Source of the DNA: an uncultured Christensenellaceae bacterium
GTDB lineage: Bacteria; Bacillota; Clostridia; Christensenellales; Borkfalkiaceae
Reading direction: 5' to 3'
NCBI GenBank assembly: GCA_910589015.1
Contig: CAJUSA010000006.1
Span: 60,986 to 124,985, forward strand
Length of the DNA: 64,000 nucleotides
The notes under the pieces were generated by a model. It saw only the letters and a list, made by a program, of their open reading frames with translations. It searched no databases and was not told the DNA's origin. This document shows positions 41,755 to 50,479 of this stretch, one piece after another. Position numbers and translations under genes: made by a program. Position 1 is the stretch's first letter. Each line of letters begins with the position of its first letter.

Positions 41755-42441
41755 ATGCAAAAACGTTATATTCCGTTTGCGGTATTTTTTGTGATTCTTC
41801 TGGTGCTTTTGGCGCACTTCGGCTCGCGTTCGGTGCGGTCGGAGGCAACGTTTGCCTTTGCCGAGAGCCGGAAACAGATTTATCTGACCTTCGACGACGG
41901 ACCGAGCACGCTCGTCACGGGACAGGTTTTAGACGTTCTCAAAAAAGAAAACGTCAAAGCAACCTTTTTTATCGTGAGCGACCGCGCCGAAACACGCCGC
42001 GCCACCTTAAAACGCATTGCGAACGAAGGGCACACCGTGGGCGTGCATTCGGCGACGCACGATTACGCAAAAATTTACGCTTCCGACAAGACCCTTCTCG
42101 ACGACGTTTCGACATGCGCGGATTTTATCTATGAGGTTACTGGGGTAAAACCCACCTGTTACCGCTTCCCGGGCGGCGGGATCAAAAACATAAAACATAA
42201 AACGGCGCTCCTCGAAAACGCGGGGTATACCGTCGTTTCGTGGAACGCCGTCTGCGGCGACGAGGAGATCCCCGATGCCGACGCCGATACGCTTTATAAA
42301 CGGGCGGTGCAAACCGCCGCGGGCAAAAACACCGTCGTGCTGCTCTGCCACGATTCCGCCTCGCACAAGGCGACGGCAGAAGCGCTCGAACGCATTATCG
42401 GTTATTTCCGCAAAGAAGGATACGTTTTCCGCGCTTTCTGA
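41755..42441 (+). CDS. Polysaccharide deacetylase (NodB homology), membrane-anchored
   Basis: 228 residues: an N-terminal hydrophobic helix (7-22) followed by a NodB domain with TFDDGPS (Asp47-Asp48), HSATHDY (His98, His102), RFPGGG and the late LLCHDSASHK. These are the metal and base residues of carbohydrate esterase family 4, which deacetylate peptidoglycan or chitin-like glycans outside the cell. Its last 47 bases overlap the end of the P-type ATPase gene, which is read in the opposite direction. Confidence 0.92.
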   Translation: MQKRYIPFAVFFVILLVLLAHFGSRSVRSEATFAFAESRKQIYLTFDDGPSTLVTGQVLDVLKKENVKATFFIVSDRAETRRATLKRIANEGHTVGVHSATHDYAKIYASDKTLLDDVSTCADFIYEVTGVKPTCYRFPGGGIKNIKHKTALLENAGYTVVSWNAVCGDEEIPDADADTLYKRAVQTAAGKNTVVLLCHDSASHKATAEALERIIGYFRKEGYVFRAF

Positions 42442-45010
42442 CCGCCCTCTTCGGGCAATGCGAGGCAATCGCCGTGTAGATGATCCCGACGGGGACGATG
42501 CTGAGAGAGCACAGCGCGACGGTGAGCCACTGCACCCAGTTCAACGGTTGCAGATCGAACGCAAACCGCAGAGGCGGCGCGAGAACGAGCAGAACGTTGA
42601 CCGCAACGCCGATGAACGCCGTTAAGAGCAGCGCGCGGTTGGATACGAAATCGCGCGGGCGCATGCGTCTGTCTTCGCAACGCACGTTAAAGGCGTGGAA
42701 GAGTTCCAAGAGCGACAGCGTGAGGAAACAGGCGGTGGAGGCGACGGCGTTGCCCCAGTATCTTACACCCAACACGAAGAGCGTGACGATGATCGCCGTT
42801 TGCACCGCGCCGAAAAAGGCAATGCGTATAAGCGACGGCGCCGAGAATATTTCCTTTTCGGATACGGGCGGACGGGTCATCGCCCCTTCCGTGCGTTCCA
42901 TGCCGAGCGCGAGCACGGGCAGGGAATCGGTTATAAGATTGATCCACAAGAGCTGCGTGGAAGTGAGGAAGGCGTATTTCCATAAAAAGAGCGATACGAC
43001 GAGCACCGCGAGCACCTCGGCAAGGTTGGTGGCGAGGAAGAAGGAAATGGTCTTTTTGATATTGAAGAATACGTTCCGCCCCTCTTCGACGGCATGCACG
43101 AGGGTGGAAAAGTCGTCGCCTTTCAACACGATTTCGGCGGCGTTTTTTGTTACGTCCGTTCCCGACCCCATGGCAACGCCGATATCGGCGGCGCGCAACG
43201 CGGGCGCGTCGTTGACGCCGTCGCCCGTCATGGCGACGATTTCGCCCTTTTTTTGTAACGCCGCCACGATCTGCTGTTTGTGCCGCGGCGATACGCGGGC
43301 GTAAACCGTATACCGATCGGCAACGGCGGCGTATTCATCACCCAACGCGTCGATCTCGTCGCCCGTGAGCACTTCGCTCTCGTCCTGCGCGATCGAAAGC
43401 CGTTTCGCGATCGCAAACGCCGTCTGCGCGCTGTCACCCGTGATCATGACCGTGCGGATCCCCGCCCGACGGCAGGAAAGCACCGCTTCGCGCGCGCCCT
43501 CTTTGGGCGGATCGAGCATGGCGGCAAGCCCTAAAAACGTAAGCCCTTCTTCTTTGTCGCCCCGTCCGCGGGCGAACCCTAAAACGCGCATAGCGCGCGA
43601 AGAAAATCCGTTTATCTTCCGCTCGATCGCCGTTTTGTCCGCCGCGGTAAGCGCCCGCTCGCCCGATGCGGTGAGAATGCGCGTACATTTTGCAATGATG
43701 ACGTCCGCACCCCCTTTGACGAAAAGATCGCCCTTGTCGGTGAGCACGCTCATCATGCGCCGTTCGCTCGAAAAGGGCACGCCGCCGACGATACGGCAGG
43801 CATATTCGGCGCGGCAGCGGTCGACAAATTCCACGAGGCTGACCTCGGTGGGATCGCCCACATACGCACCCGCGCCGCCCTTTACGGTATGACAGACGCG
43901 CATGCAACGCACAAGCTCGCGCTGCCCTTCCGTGCCCGTGTACCGCTCTTCCGCCGCCGCAAAATCGGTGGCGATCTCTTCGACCGTCATTTTATTCTGC
44001 GTGAGCGTACCCGTTTTATCCGAGCAGATACAGGTACAGCTGCCCAGCGTCTGCACGGCGGAAAGTTTGCGCATGACGGCGTTCGCCTTTGCCATGCGCT
44101 GCACGCCCATGGCGAGAATGACGGTGACAACGGCGCCCATGCCCTCGGGGATCGCCGCCACGGCGACGGCGACGGCGTTCATGACGTTCTGCAAAAAGCT
44201 GACGCGTTTCGAGAGAATCCCGCCTAAAAAGAGTACGGCGGCGACCGACAAAACCGAGATCGTTATGATCTTGCCGAGCTTCGCCACGAGTTTATCGAGG
44301 GGGGACGCCACCGTTTCGGTTTGATCGAGCAATCCTGCAATCTTACCCGTTTCGGTATCCATGCCCACCGCCGTTACGACGGCGCGCGCCGAGCCTTTTA
44401 CGCAGAACGTCGAATAATGCGCGGTGTTTTTACGTTCCGCAAGCGATTTTTTGGTGACGACGCAGTCACTTTTCAAAACGGGTTTGCTCTCGCCCGTGAG
44501 CGTCGATTCGTCGCAACGGAAATCCTTGCTCTCTAAAATACGGCAGTCTGCGGGGATACGGTCGCCCTCTTCGAGCTCGATGATATCGCCCACGACAAGC
44601 TCTTCCGCGTCAATCACGACGAGCCTTCCGTCGCGCACGACCTTCGCCTCGCAGGTGGATAGTTTTTTTAAGTTTTCGATCGCCTTGTCCGCGCGGTATT
44701 GCTGTAAAAAGCCCACCACCGCGTTGAGCAGAATAATAAAAAGAAGGATACCCGTATCGACGAGTTCGTTTTTATCCTTGGTGAGAAAGGCAAGCACGGC
44801 GGAAAGAAAGGCGGCAAGCACAAGAATAATGGTCATAAGATCCTTGAACTGCGCGAAAAACAGCGCGATCTTGCTCTTTTTCTTGCCTTCGCGAAAGACG
44901 TTTCTGCCGTTTTTTTCGAGCCTTGCGCGCGCCTCTTCGCTTGAAAGACCGTTTGCCCTGCTCTTTGTTTTTTCGAGCGTTTCCTCTGCGCTCAGCGTAT
45001 ACATTTCCAT
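42395..45010 (-). CDS. Calcium-type P-type ATPase
   Basis: 871 residues with P2 ATPase architecture: cation ATPase N-domain, two helices, actuator with TGES (172-175), helix 4 with AIPEGMGAV (near 287), phosphorylation site CSDKTGTLTQ (Asp331), nucleotide domain, then MTGDGVNDAPALRAADIGVAMG and four to six C-terminal helices including NLITDSLPVLALGME. This fits the SERCA/PMR1-like bacterial Ca2+ or Ca/Mn exporters. The 3' end overlaps the deacetylase gene. It follows pyrE after a terminator. Confidence 0.93.
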   Translation of the reverse strand: MEMYTLSAEETLEKTKSRANGLSSEEARARLEKNGRNVFREGKKKSKIALFFAQFKDLMTIILVLAAFLSAVLAFLTKDKNELVDTGILLFIILLNAVVGFLQQYRADKAIENLKKLSTCEAKVVRDGRLVVIDAEELVVGDIIELEEGDRIPADCRILESKDFRCDESTLTGESKPVLKSDCVVTKKSLAERKNTAHYSTFCVKGSARAVVTAVGMDTETGKIAGLLDQTETVASPLDKLVAKLGKIITISVLSVAAVLFLGGILSKRVSFLQNVMNAVAVAVAAIPEGMGAVVTVILAMGVQRMAKANAVMRKLSAVQTLGSCTCICSDKTGTLTQNKMTVEEIATDFAAAEERYTGTEGQRELVRCMRVCHTVKGGAGAYVGDPTEVSLVEFVDRCRAEYACRIVGGVPFSSERRMMSVLTDKGDLFVKGGADVIIAKCTRILTASGERALTAADKTAIERKINGFSSRAMRVLGFARGRGDKEEGLTFLGLAAMLDPPKEGAREAVLSCRRAGIRTVMITGDSAQTAFAIAKRLSIAQDESEVLTGDEIDALGDEYAAVADRYTVYARVSPRHKQQIVAALQKKGEIVAMTGDGVNDAPALRAADIGVAMGSGTDVTKNAAEIVLKGDDFSTLVHAVEEGRNVFFNIKKTISFFLATNLAEVLAVLVVSLFLWKYAFLTSTQLLWINLITDSLPVLALGMERTEGAMTRPPVSEKEIFSAPSLIRIAFFGAVQTAIIVTLFVLGVRYWGNAVASTACFLTLSLLELFHAFNVRCEDRRMRPRDFVSNRALLLTAFIGVAVNVLLVLAPPLRFAFDLQPLNWVQWLTVALCSLSIVPVGIIYTAIASHCPKRAVRKRGKRILLCGNNR

Positions 45011-45024
45011 ACGGTTAACGTATG

Positions 45025-45064
45025 AAAAAACCGACGGTGTTATGATAACTTCCGTCGGTTTTTC
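45025..45064 (-). terminator. Terminator between pyrE and the P-ATPase gene
   Basis: Minus-strand stem AACCGACGG / CCGTCGGTT with a 14-base loop and a TTTTTT tail, 20 bases past pyrE. Confidence 0.75.
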
Positions 45065-45084
45065 CGCCTTGATTTTCTGCCGCG

Positions 45085-45738
45085 TTACGCGCCGTAGTTT
45101 TTGAGATATTCCTTCATGGCTGGAACGTATTCCTTGCCTGCGACGACGCCTTCTTCCAGTGCTTCGATAATATCGCGCACCGTAACGATGGAATAGACCT
45201 TAACGCCGTATTCGTCGTAGGCTTCCTGCACGGCGGATTTTTCGCCCGTACCCTTTTCCATGCGGTCGACCGAAATGAGCATCGCCTCGATTTTCACGTC
45301 GCCTTCCTGTTGGATCTTGGGCAGAATTTCGCGCAGCGCCTTGCCCGAGGTCATCACGTCCTCGATAATGCACACCTTATCGCCGTCGTGAAGAGCTTGC
45401 CCTACGAACATGCCCCCCTCGCCGTGATCCTTTACCTCTTTGCGGTCGAAACAGAACCCGAGATTGACGCCGTGATTGTTTGCAAGCGCAATCGCCGTGG
45501 ATACGGCAAGCGGAATGCCCTTGTAGGCAGGGCCGACGAGCGTTTGCGCGGCAACGCCGTGTTCGAGATAGCACGCCGCGTAATACTCACCCAGCCGCGC
45601 CGCCTGCGCCCCCGTTCTGTACTTGCCCGCGTTAATGAAATAGGGCGCCTTTCTGCCGCTTTTCAGCGTAAAATTACCGAAACAAAGCACCTCGTTTTCC
45701 ACCATAAACCGTATAAACTGTTTTTTGTAATCCTGCAT
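45085..45738 (-). CDS. pyrE: Orotate phosphoribosyltransferase
   Basis: 217 residues. Joins orotate and PRPP to form OMP. Visible are the LKSGRKAPYFINAGKY start region, VGPAYKGIPLAVSTAIAL, DRKEVKDHGEGGMFVGQ (catalytic loop) and the PRPP motif VCIIEDVMTSGKALREIL. The start at 45738 is fixed by GGAGGATATC directly upstream. It lies apart from the main pyr operon, separated by the beta-lactamase-like gene and a repeat array, and may have its own control. Confidence 0.96.
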   Translation of the reverse strand: MQDYKKQFIRFMVENEVLCFGNFTLKSGRKAPYFINAGKYRTGAQAARLGEYYAACYLEHGVAAQTLVGPAYKGIPLAVSTAIALANNHGVNLGFCFDRKEVKDHGEGGMFVGQALHDGDKVCIIEDVMTSGKALREILPKIQQEGDVKIEAMLISVDRMEKGTGEKSAVQEAYDEYGVKVYSIVTVRDIIEALEEGVVAGKEYVPAMKEYLKNYGA

Positions 45739-45769
45739 GATATCCTCCATTTTTTCTTTTTTTATTTTC

Positions 45770-46023
45770 AGATTCCTCGACTGCGCTCGGAATGACCGTA
45801 ACAACTTCATTGCCTGCGCTCACGACGCAACACTGTCATTGACTACGCTTGTGAAGTAATTCTGTCATTAACTACGCTTGTGAAGTAATTCTGTCATTGC
45901 CTGCGCTTGTGAAGTAATTCTATCATTGCCTGCGCTTGTGAAGTAATTCTATCATTGCCTGCGCTTGCTACGTTATACTGTCATTCTGAGCGTAGCGCAG
46001 AGCGCGCAGTCGAAGAATCCCGA
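45770..46023. repeat. 29-bp tandem repeat array with flanking dispersed repeats
   Basis: Six units of 29 bp start at 45807, 45836, 45865, 45894, 45923 and 45952 (type TCATTgCCTGCGCTTGTGAA...GTAATTCT). They are flanked by CCTCGACTGCGCTCGGAATG (45776) on one side and a TCATTCTGAGCGTAGCGCAG copy (45981) on the other, both members of the window's dispersed repeat family. Units abut without spacers, so it is not CRISPR. The right edge supplies the C-terminus of the next gene. Confidence 0.88.
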
Positions 46024-47423
46024 TCGCAGTAAGATTGCAACGTACTGCCAAGCAGCATGAACGCGACTTTATACACCCCGCCCGCAAACAGCAACGCAGC
46101 CGATAAAACGTCGGTAAACCATAAATCGGGCACGAACGCTTCCGCCACCCACAGCGGCGTTGCAAAGAACAGCCGCGGCAACAAAAGCAGAAAAACGGGT
46201 GCGGCAACGTGCAACAAGATCACAAGAACGATGCGAACGGCAAGCCACGCGCCCGCCTGTGTGCGCAAATAGCGTTTCATAAAAAAGAACGGCAACACGG
46301 CGCATAGAAACACGGCAAGATAGACGGCATCGTAGCCGAGATGGCGCAAAACGTATTCGTTTTGCCCGATTTCGTCGGGTTCCCGCCCCGTGAGCAGAAG
46401 CGGAATACTCCAACCGATACGGTCCATCAGATCGGACGTAACGAAATAATCGTTTGTATTCACGAGCAGAGCGATCCCGATTCCCCGTTCGGGCAGAAGA
46501 TAAACACACGACATGCCCGTTTCCACCATGCCGCTGTGCCGCAGCACAGGTTCTTCGAAGGGTTCGTTGAAGAGCGTCCAGCCGAATCCGTAGGAATAAG
46601 GCACGTCCGCCTCGATCGGAACGCCGTCGTAAAACATGGCGTCAATACTGCTTGGCGCGAGCACGCCTTCGCCGCCGCGCAGATACATTTGCAGATACCG
46701 CCCTAAATCGGCCACCGAGGCGGTAAGATACCCCGCCGCGATCGAAATCCAGTCGTGCTCGTCATCGGGATAAAACGGCTTGCTCGGCACCGGAAACCCG
46801 AAGAAATTGCGGTGCCCTGCGATCAGTCCGTTTGCCTCGCTCTCTTCTTGCGTCGCCGCGGAATGCGCCATGCCGAGGGGGCGGAACACATTTTGCGTTA
46901 CATACGTTTCGTAAGAACTTCCGCTCGCCTGCGCGACGATTTGCCCGAGCAACGCGTAATTGACGTTGGCGTAAACGTGTTTCCCCTGTTCGTTGACGAT
47001 TTTATAATTTGTAAGATTCTGATGTTCGCCCAGCCCGCCCGTATGATTGAGCAGTTGCCGCACGGTGATCCGATCGCCGTCGCGCGCGTCGGGAAGATAG
47101 CGGGATACGGGCGCGTTCGGTTCGATTTTGCCCTGTTCGACAAGTTGCATCACGCACGCCGCCGTGAACGACTTGCTCACCGAACCGAGCAGAAAGGGCG
47201 TATCGGCAGTCGCGCCGCGCCCGACCTGTTTTTCAAGCAGAACGCCGTTCCGATCGACGATCACCGCAGACAGCGCGCTCACATGCGCGCGTTTTGCCGC
47301 GCGGTCGAGATAGTCGTCGACGAGCGCATAGACGCCGCTCTCGGCGCACGCCGTGATCCTTTCCGCAGGCAGGAATGCGGCAAACAGCAAGATCGCCGCG
47401 AGAAAAACGGCAAGCTTTTTCAT
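45981..47423 (-). CDS. Beta-lactamase-fold serine hydrolase with C-terminal membrane helices
   Basis: 480 residues. A signal peptide (1-24) leads a class C/PBP4-like domain with SVSK (Ser81, Lys84), YANVNY and HSGMVETGMSC in the place of KTG. Such proteins act as esterases, peptidases or penicillin-binding proteins outside the cell. Residues about 365-460 form four hydrophobic helices. The last 15 residues (CDRDSSTARSALRSE) are encoded by a dispersed repeat. It begins one base after pyrD ends, so it is likely read with the pyr operon; no known role there. Confidence 0.87.
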   Translation of the reverse strand: MKKLAVFLAAILLFAAFLPAERITACAESGVYALVDDYLDRAAKRAHVSALSAVIVDRNGVLLEKQVGRGATADTPFLLGSVSKSFTAACVMQLVEQGKIEPNAPVSRYLPDARDGDRITVRQLLNHTGGLGEHQNLTNYKIVNEQGKHVYANVNYALLGQIVAQASGSSYETYVTQNVFRPLGMAHSAATQEESEANGLIAGHRNFFGFPVPSKPFYPDDEHDWISIAAGYLTASVADLGRYLQMYLRGGEGVLAPSSIDAMFYDGVPIEADVPYSYGFGWTLFNEPFEEPVLRHSGMVETGMSCVYLLPERGIGIALLVNTNDYFVTSDLMDRIGWSIPLLLTGREPDEIGQNEYVLRHLGYDAVYLAVFLCAVLPFFFMKRYLRTQAGAWLAVRIVLVILLHVAAPVFLLLLPRLFFATPLWVAEAFVPDLWFTDVLSAALLFAGGVYKVAFMLLGSTLQSYCDRDSSTARSALRSE

Positions 47424-47424
47424 G

Positions 47425-48333
47425 TTAATGCAGCCTCAGCGTATTGACGATTTCCGAAAGATTTTTCACGCCGTGTTTGTCGCACCAAAGGTTTAATCCC
47501 TCGATGATTTTAGGGCAGGCAAACGCGTCGGTGAAATTCTGCGTGCCCACTTCGACGGCAACCGCCCCCGCCATCATGAATTCGAGCGCGTCCTCGGCGC
47601 AGGTGATGCCGCCCATGCCCACGACGGGAATGCTCACGGCGTGCGCCGCCTCGTAGACCATGCGCACCGCAATCGGCTTGATCCCTGCGCCCGAAACGCC
47701 GCCCGTGTTGTTGGCGATGACCGGCGCTCTTCGTTCGATGTCGATCGCCATGCCCGTGAACGTGTTCACGAGCGAAAGCGCGTCCGCGCCGCCTTCCTGC
47801 GCCGCCCGCGCGTTCATAACGATACTTTCAACATTGGGCGACAGCTTGACGATGAGAGGCGTTTTTTTGAGGTTGCTTTTCGAAATCTTCGTCACCTCTT
47901 TGATGCTGTCGGGACGGATCCCGAACGCCATGCCGCCGCACTTGACATTGGGGCAGGAAATGTTCAGCTCGATAAAATCGACCTTGCCGTCGAGCCGCGC
48001 GCAGATTGCGCCGTAATCCTCAAGCGTGCTGCCCGCCACGTTGGCGACGACGCGCGTTTTCGATTTGAGCCATTCTAAATCGTGTTCGAGAAAGGCGTCT
48101 ACGCCGGGATTCTGCAACCCGACGGCGTTTAAGATCACCCCGCGGCTTTCCGCAATGCGCGGCACGGGATTGCCCGCGCGGGGCGCAAGAGTCAGCCCCT
48201 TCGTCGCCACGCCGCCCAACACCGAAATATCGTAAAGCTCGTTATATTCTCTGCCGAACCCAAACGTACCCGAGGCGGGGATAACGGGGTTTTTGAGTTT
48301 CACCCCGCACAGATCAACGCATAAATTTGCCAT
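47425..48333 (-). CDS. pyrD: Dihydroorotate dehydrogenase, NAD-dependent type 1B catalytic subunit
   Basis: 302 residues. FMN enzyme oxidising dihydroorotate; type 1B works with PyrK. Motifs: NPVIPASGTFGFGREY, NAVGLQNPGVDAF, the catalytic loop ELNISCPNVKCGGMAFG (Cys as base), IVKLSPNV, ALSLVNTFTGMAID and GVSGAGIKPIAVRMV, ending with VVGMGGITCAEDALEFM. GAGGTACTT precedes the start. One small membrane-protein gene separates it from pyrK. Confidence 0.96.
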   Translation of the reverse strand: MANLCVDLCGVKLKNPVIPASGTFGFGREYNELYDISVLGGVATKGLTLAPRAGNPVPRIAESRGVILNAVGLQNPGVDAFLEHDLEWLKSKTRVVANVAGSTLEDYGAICARLDGKVDFIELNISCPNVKCGGMAFGIRPDSIKEVTKISKSNLKKTPLIVKLSPNVESIVMNARAAQEGGADALSLVNTFTGMAIDIERRAPVIANNTGGVSGAGIKPIAVRMVYEAAHAVSIPVVGMGGITCAEDALEFMMAGAVAVEVGTQNFTDAFACPKIIEGLNLWCDKHGVKNLSEIVNTLRLH

Positions 48334-48363
48334 AAGTACCTCACTCTTTTTTTCGATTGAATT

Positions 48364-48795
48364 TTAACCCGCCCTGTCGTAATCGGGACAATCCTTTTTG
48401 CTCTCTTCGACAAGGGCAAGCAGTCGATCTCGCGCCGCCTCGAGATTGCTTACGAAACGGTAGCTCATGACGCATTCGCCCACGACGACGTACAAAACCG
48501 AGTTCTTGCACAGCACGTTCGTCACGTCCCGCAAATGACACATAAACCCGTTTTCGAATTTGAGGGTATCGCCCTCGCGCACGATATAACGCGCGGGCAA
48601 TTTTCTATCAAGCAGAAACACCGTGAGCGCCGCCAAAAGGCTGAACAAGCCCACCGTCGTGATAAGATACACCCAAATTTCGAAATGTTTCAATATAAGA
48701 AACGTTGCGCCGACCGATACGGCGATTACGCCCAATCCCAGATAGATTGATATGATCCTGACAAACCCGTTGGATTTTACGGCGATCTCTTCCAT
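48364..48795 (-). CDS. Small membrane protein inside the pyr operon
   Basis: 143 residues: two hydrophobic helices (about 11-33 and 38-60) followed by a soluble domain of about 80 residues with strand-helix pattern (ARYIVREGDTLKFENGFM, NVLCKNSVLYVVVGEC). It looks like a PH-like/YcxB-type membrane-anchored small domain, but I cannot assign it. It lies 16 bases after pyrK and 30 before pyrD. Not part of the pathway as known. Confidence 0.72.
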   Translation of the reverse strand: MEEIAVKSNGFVRIISIYLGLGVIAVSVGATFLILKHFEIWVYLITTVGLFSLLAALTVFLLDRKLPARYIVREGDTLKFENGFMCHLRDVTNVLCKNSVLYVVVGECVMSYRFVSNLEAARDRLLALVEESKKDCPDYDRAG

Positions 48796-48811
48796 GCGAT
48801 CCCCCTATCCT

Positions 48812-49564
48812 TTACAGCTCGACCTCGTTGATCTCGAACACGGGGCCGTCTTTGCAAACGCGGGCGTGCGCGCCGTTCGTTAAATTGCAGACGCAAACAA
48901 GGCACGCGCCGATGCCGCAGCCCATGCGCTCTTCGAGCGAAACGTAGCAGGGAATTCCCGTACCCTTTAACGAATTTTTCAGCACCCTGAGCATGGGCGT
49001 GGGGCCGCAGGCAAGCACGGCGTCGAACTTTTCATGCAGCAAATCGTTGCAAAACGCTTCGACCGCGTTTCCGTGGAACCCAAAGCTGCCGTCGTCCGAG
49101 GCAAACACGGCGCGTTCGCACCGTTCCATTTCGTATTCCATGCACAGCGCGTCGCGGTTGCGGAAGCCCATGTACGCATACAGGCGCTTGCTTTTCGCAT
49201 ATTGACGGATCGCCGCCACGAGCGGGAAGATCCCCACGCCGCCGCCCACGATTGCGATTTTCTTCTGCGTATCGGTAAGATAAAACCCGTTGCCGAGCGG
49301 CATGAGAACGGAAAGTTTTTCGCCCGCTTTATAATCGCTTGCAAGTTTCCGCGTGCCCTCGCCTTTGAGGCGGTAACACACCGTTATGCGTTCCCCTTCG
49401 GCTTTGCAGACGGCAATGGGGCGGCGCAACGGCTTTTCGCCCACGCCGATCATGCAAAACTGCCCCGCCTGAACGGGAACCGTTTCTTCGGTCGCAAACG
49501 TGAGAGAATAAATCTCTTCCGCGATTTTTTTGTTTTCCAAAACGGTTACACTCAATTCGCGCAT
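48812..49564 (-). CDS. pyrK: Dihydroorotate dehydrogenase electron transfer subunit
   Basis: 250 residues. Transfers electrons from PyrD to NAD+ through FAD and a 2Fe-2S cluster. Seen are the FAD loop LRRPIAVC, GEGTRKLA, the pyridine-nucleotide motif AIVGGGVGIFPL, ACGPTPMLRVL and the cluster cysteines EERMGCGIGACLVCVC plus ARVCKDGPVF. The start at 49564 (MRELSVTVLE) fits the family and has GGGGGCAAT ahead; the longer frame is pyrF antisense-like. It overlaps pyrF by 13 bases. Confidence 0.95.
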   Translation of the reverse strand: MRELSVTVLENKKIAEEIYSLTFATEETVPVQAGQFCMIGVGEKPLRRPIAVCKAEGERITVCYRLKGEGTRKLASDYKAGEKLSVLMPLGNGFYLTDTQKKIAIVGGGVGIFPLVAAIRQYAKSKRLYAYMGFRNRDALCMEYEMERCERAVFASDDGSFGFHGNAVEAFCNDLLHEKFDAVLACGPTPMLRVLKNSLKGTGIPCYVSLEERMGCGIGACLVCVCNLTNGAHARVCKDGPVFEINEVEL

Positions 49565-50463
49565 ATTGCCCCCAGAACGCTGAAAAGGTCTTGTTTCATA
49601 TCGAGGCACGCCTGTCGCGCCGCGCCGTCGTATTCTCCGCCGCGCTTTTTATATGCGCACAGAATACCGCGCGAGTTGTTGACGATGCCGCCCATGCCCC
49701 CCTTGCGGAAGCTGTTTTTTAACATTTCGGCATTGCCGCCCTGCGCGCCGTAACCGGGGATCAAAAAGAAGGTATGCGCCAACCGATCGCGTAAAATCTT
49801 CGCCTCTTCGGGGTGCGTCGCCCCCACGACCGCGCCCACGGCGGAATATCCGTATTTGCCGATCGTCTCTTTGCCCCATTCTTCGACCATGTCGCCCATG
49901 CACTCGAACACGGTGCGCCCATCGGCAAGGCGCAGATTTTGCAATTCGCCCGAAGAGGGATTGCTCGTCTTGACGAGCACGAAAATCCCTTTTTCAAACC
50001 GTTTACAGTCGTTGACGAAGGGCACGATCCCGTCCGACCCCAAATAGCCGTTTACGGTGAGCATGTCCGAAGGAAATGCCTGCACAGCGTTGCCGTTGAC
50101 GTCGGTCAATCCGAGAAACGCCGCGGAATACTGCGCCGCCGTCGCGCCGATGTCGTTGCGCTTTGCGTCGGTGATGACGACAAGCCCCTTGCTCTTCGCG
50201 TAGAGCAGCGTTTCGTAAAAGGCGCTCAGCCCCGCCGTGCCGTATTGCTCGTAATAAGCGATTTGCACCTTGACCGCGGGCACGACGTCGCACACGGCGT
50301 CGATGACGCCCTTGTTAAAACGTACGATTGCCTGCGCGGCGCCTTGAAAATCATGTACGCCCGCGCGCATGGATTCGGGCAAATACTCGAACGACGTATC
50401 CAGCCCCACGCAGGTGGGATTTTGTTTTGCGATAATTGCTTCGATCAGTTTATCAACGATCAT
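49552..50463 (-). CDS. pyrF: Orotidine 5'-phosphate decarboxylase, long form
   Basis: 303 residues, the longer PyrF class. Decarboxylates OMP to UMP. Motifs: PTCVGLDTSFEYLPESM, VITDAKRNDIGATAAQYS with the catalytic Lys-Asp chain, SDMLTVNGYLGSDG, FVLVKTSNPSSGELQ and FLIPGYGAQGGN. Three ATG codons are possible; the one at 50463 sits six bases after GGAGG, while the ATG at 50469 directly abuts it, so 50463 is chosen. Confidence 0.95.
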   Translation of the reverse strand: MIVDKLIEAIIAKQNPTCVGLDTSFEYLPESMRAGVHDFQGAAQAIVRFNKGVIDAVCDVVPAVKVQIAYYEQYGTAGLSAFYETLLYAKSKGLVVITDAKRNDIGATAAQYSAAFLGLTDVNGNAVQAFPSDMLTVNGYLGSDGIVPFVNDCKRFEKGIFVLVKTSNPSSGELQNLRLADGRTVFECMGDMVEEWGKETIGKYGYSAVGAVVGATHPEEAKILRDRLAHTFFLIPGYGAQGGNAEMLKNSFRKGGMGGIVNNSRGILCAYKKRGGEYDGAARQACLDMKQDLFSVLGAICAN

Positions 50464-50479
50464 ATTCATCCTCCGAAAC

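Noticed and set aside
45807..45980. Regular 29-bp repeats resembling a CRISPR array
   Set aside because: Units are directly adjacent with no unique spacers, and no cas genes occur in the window.
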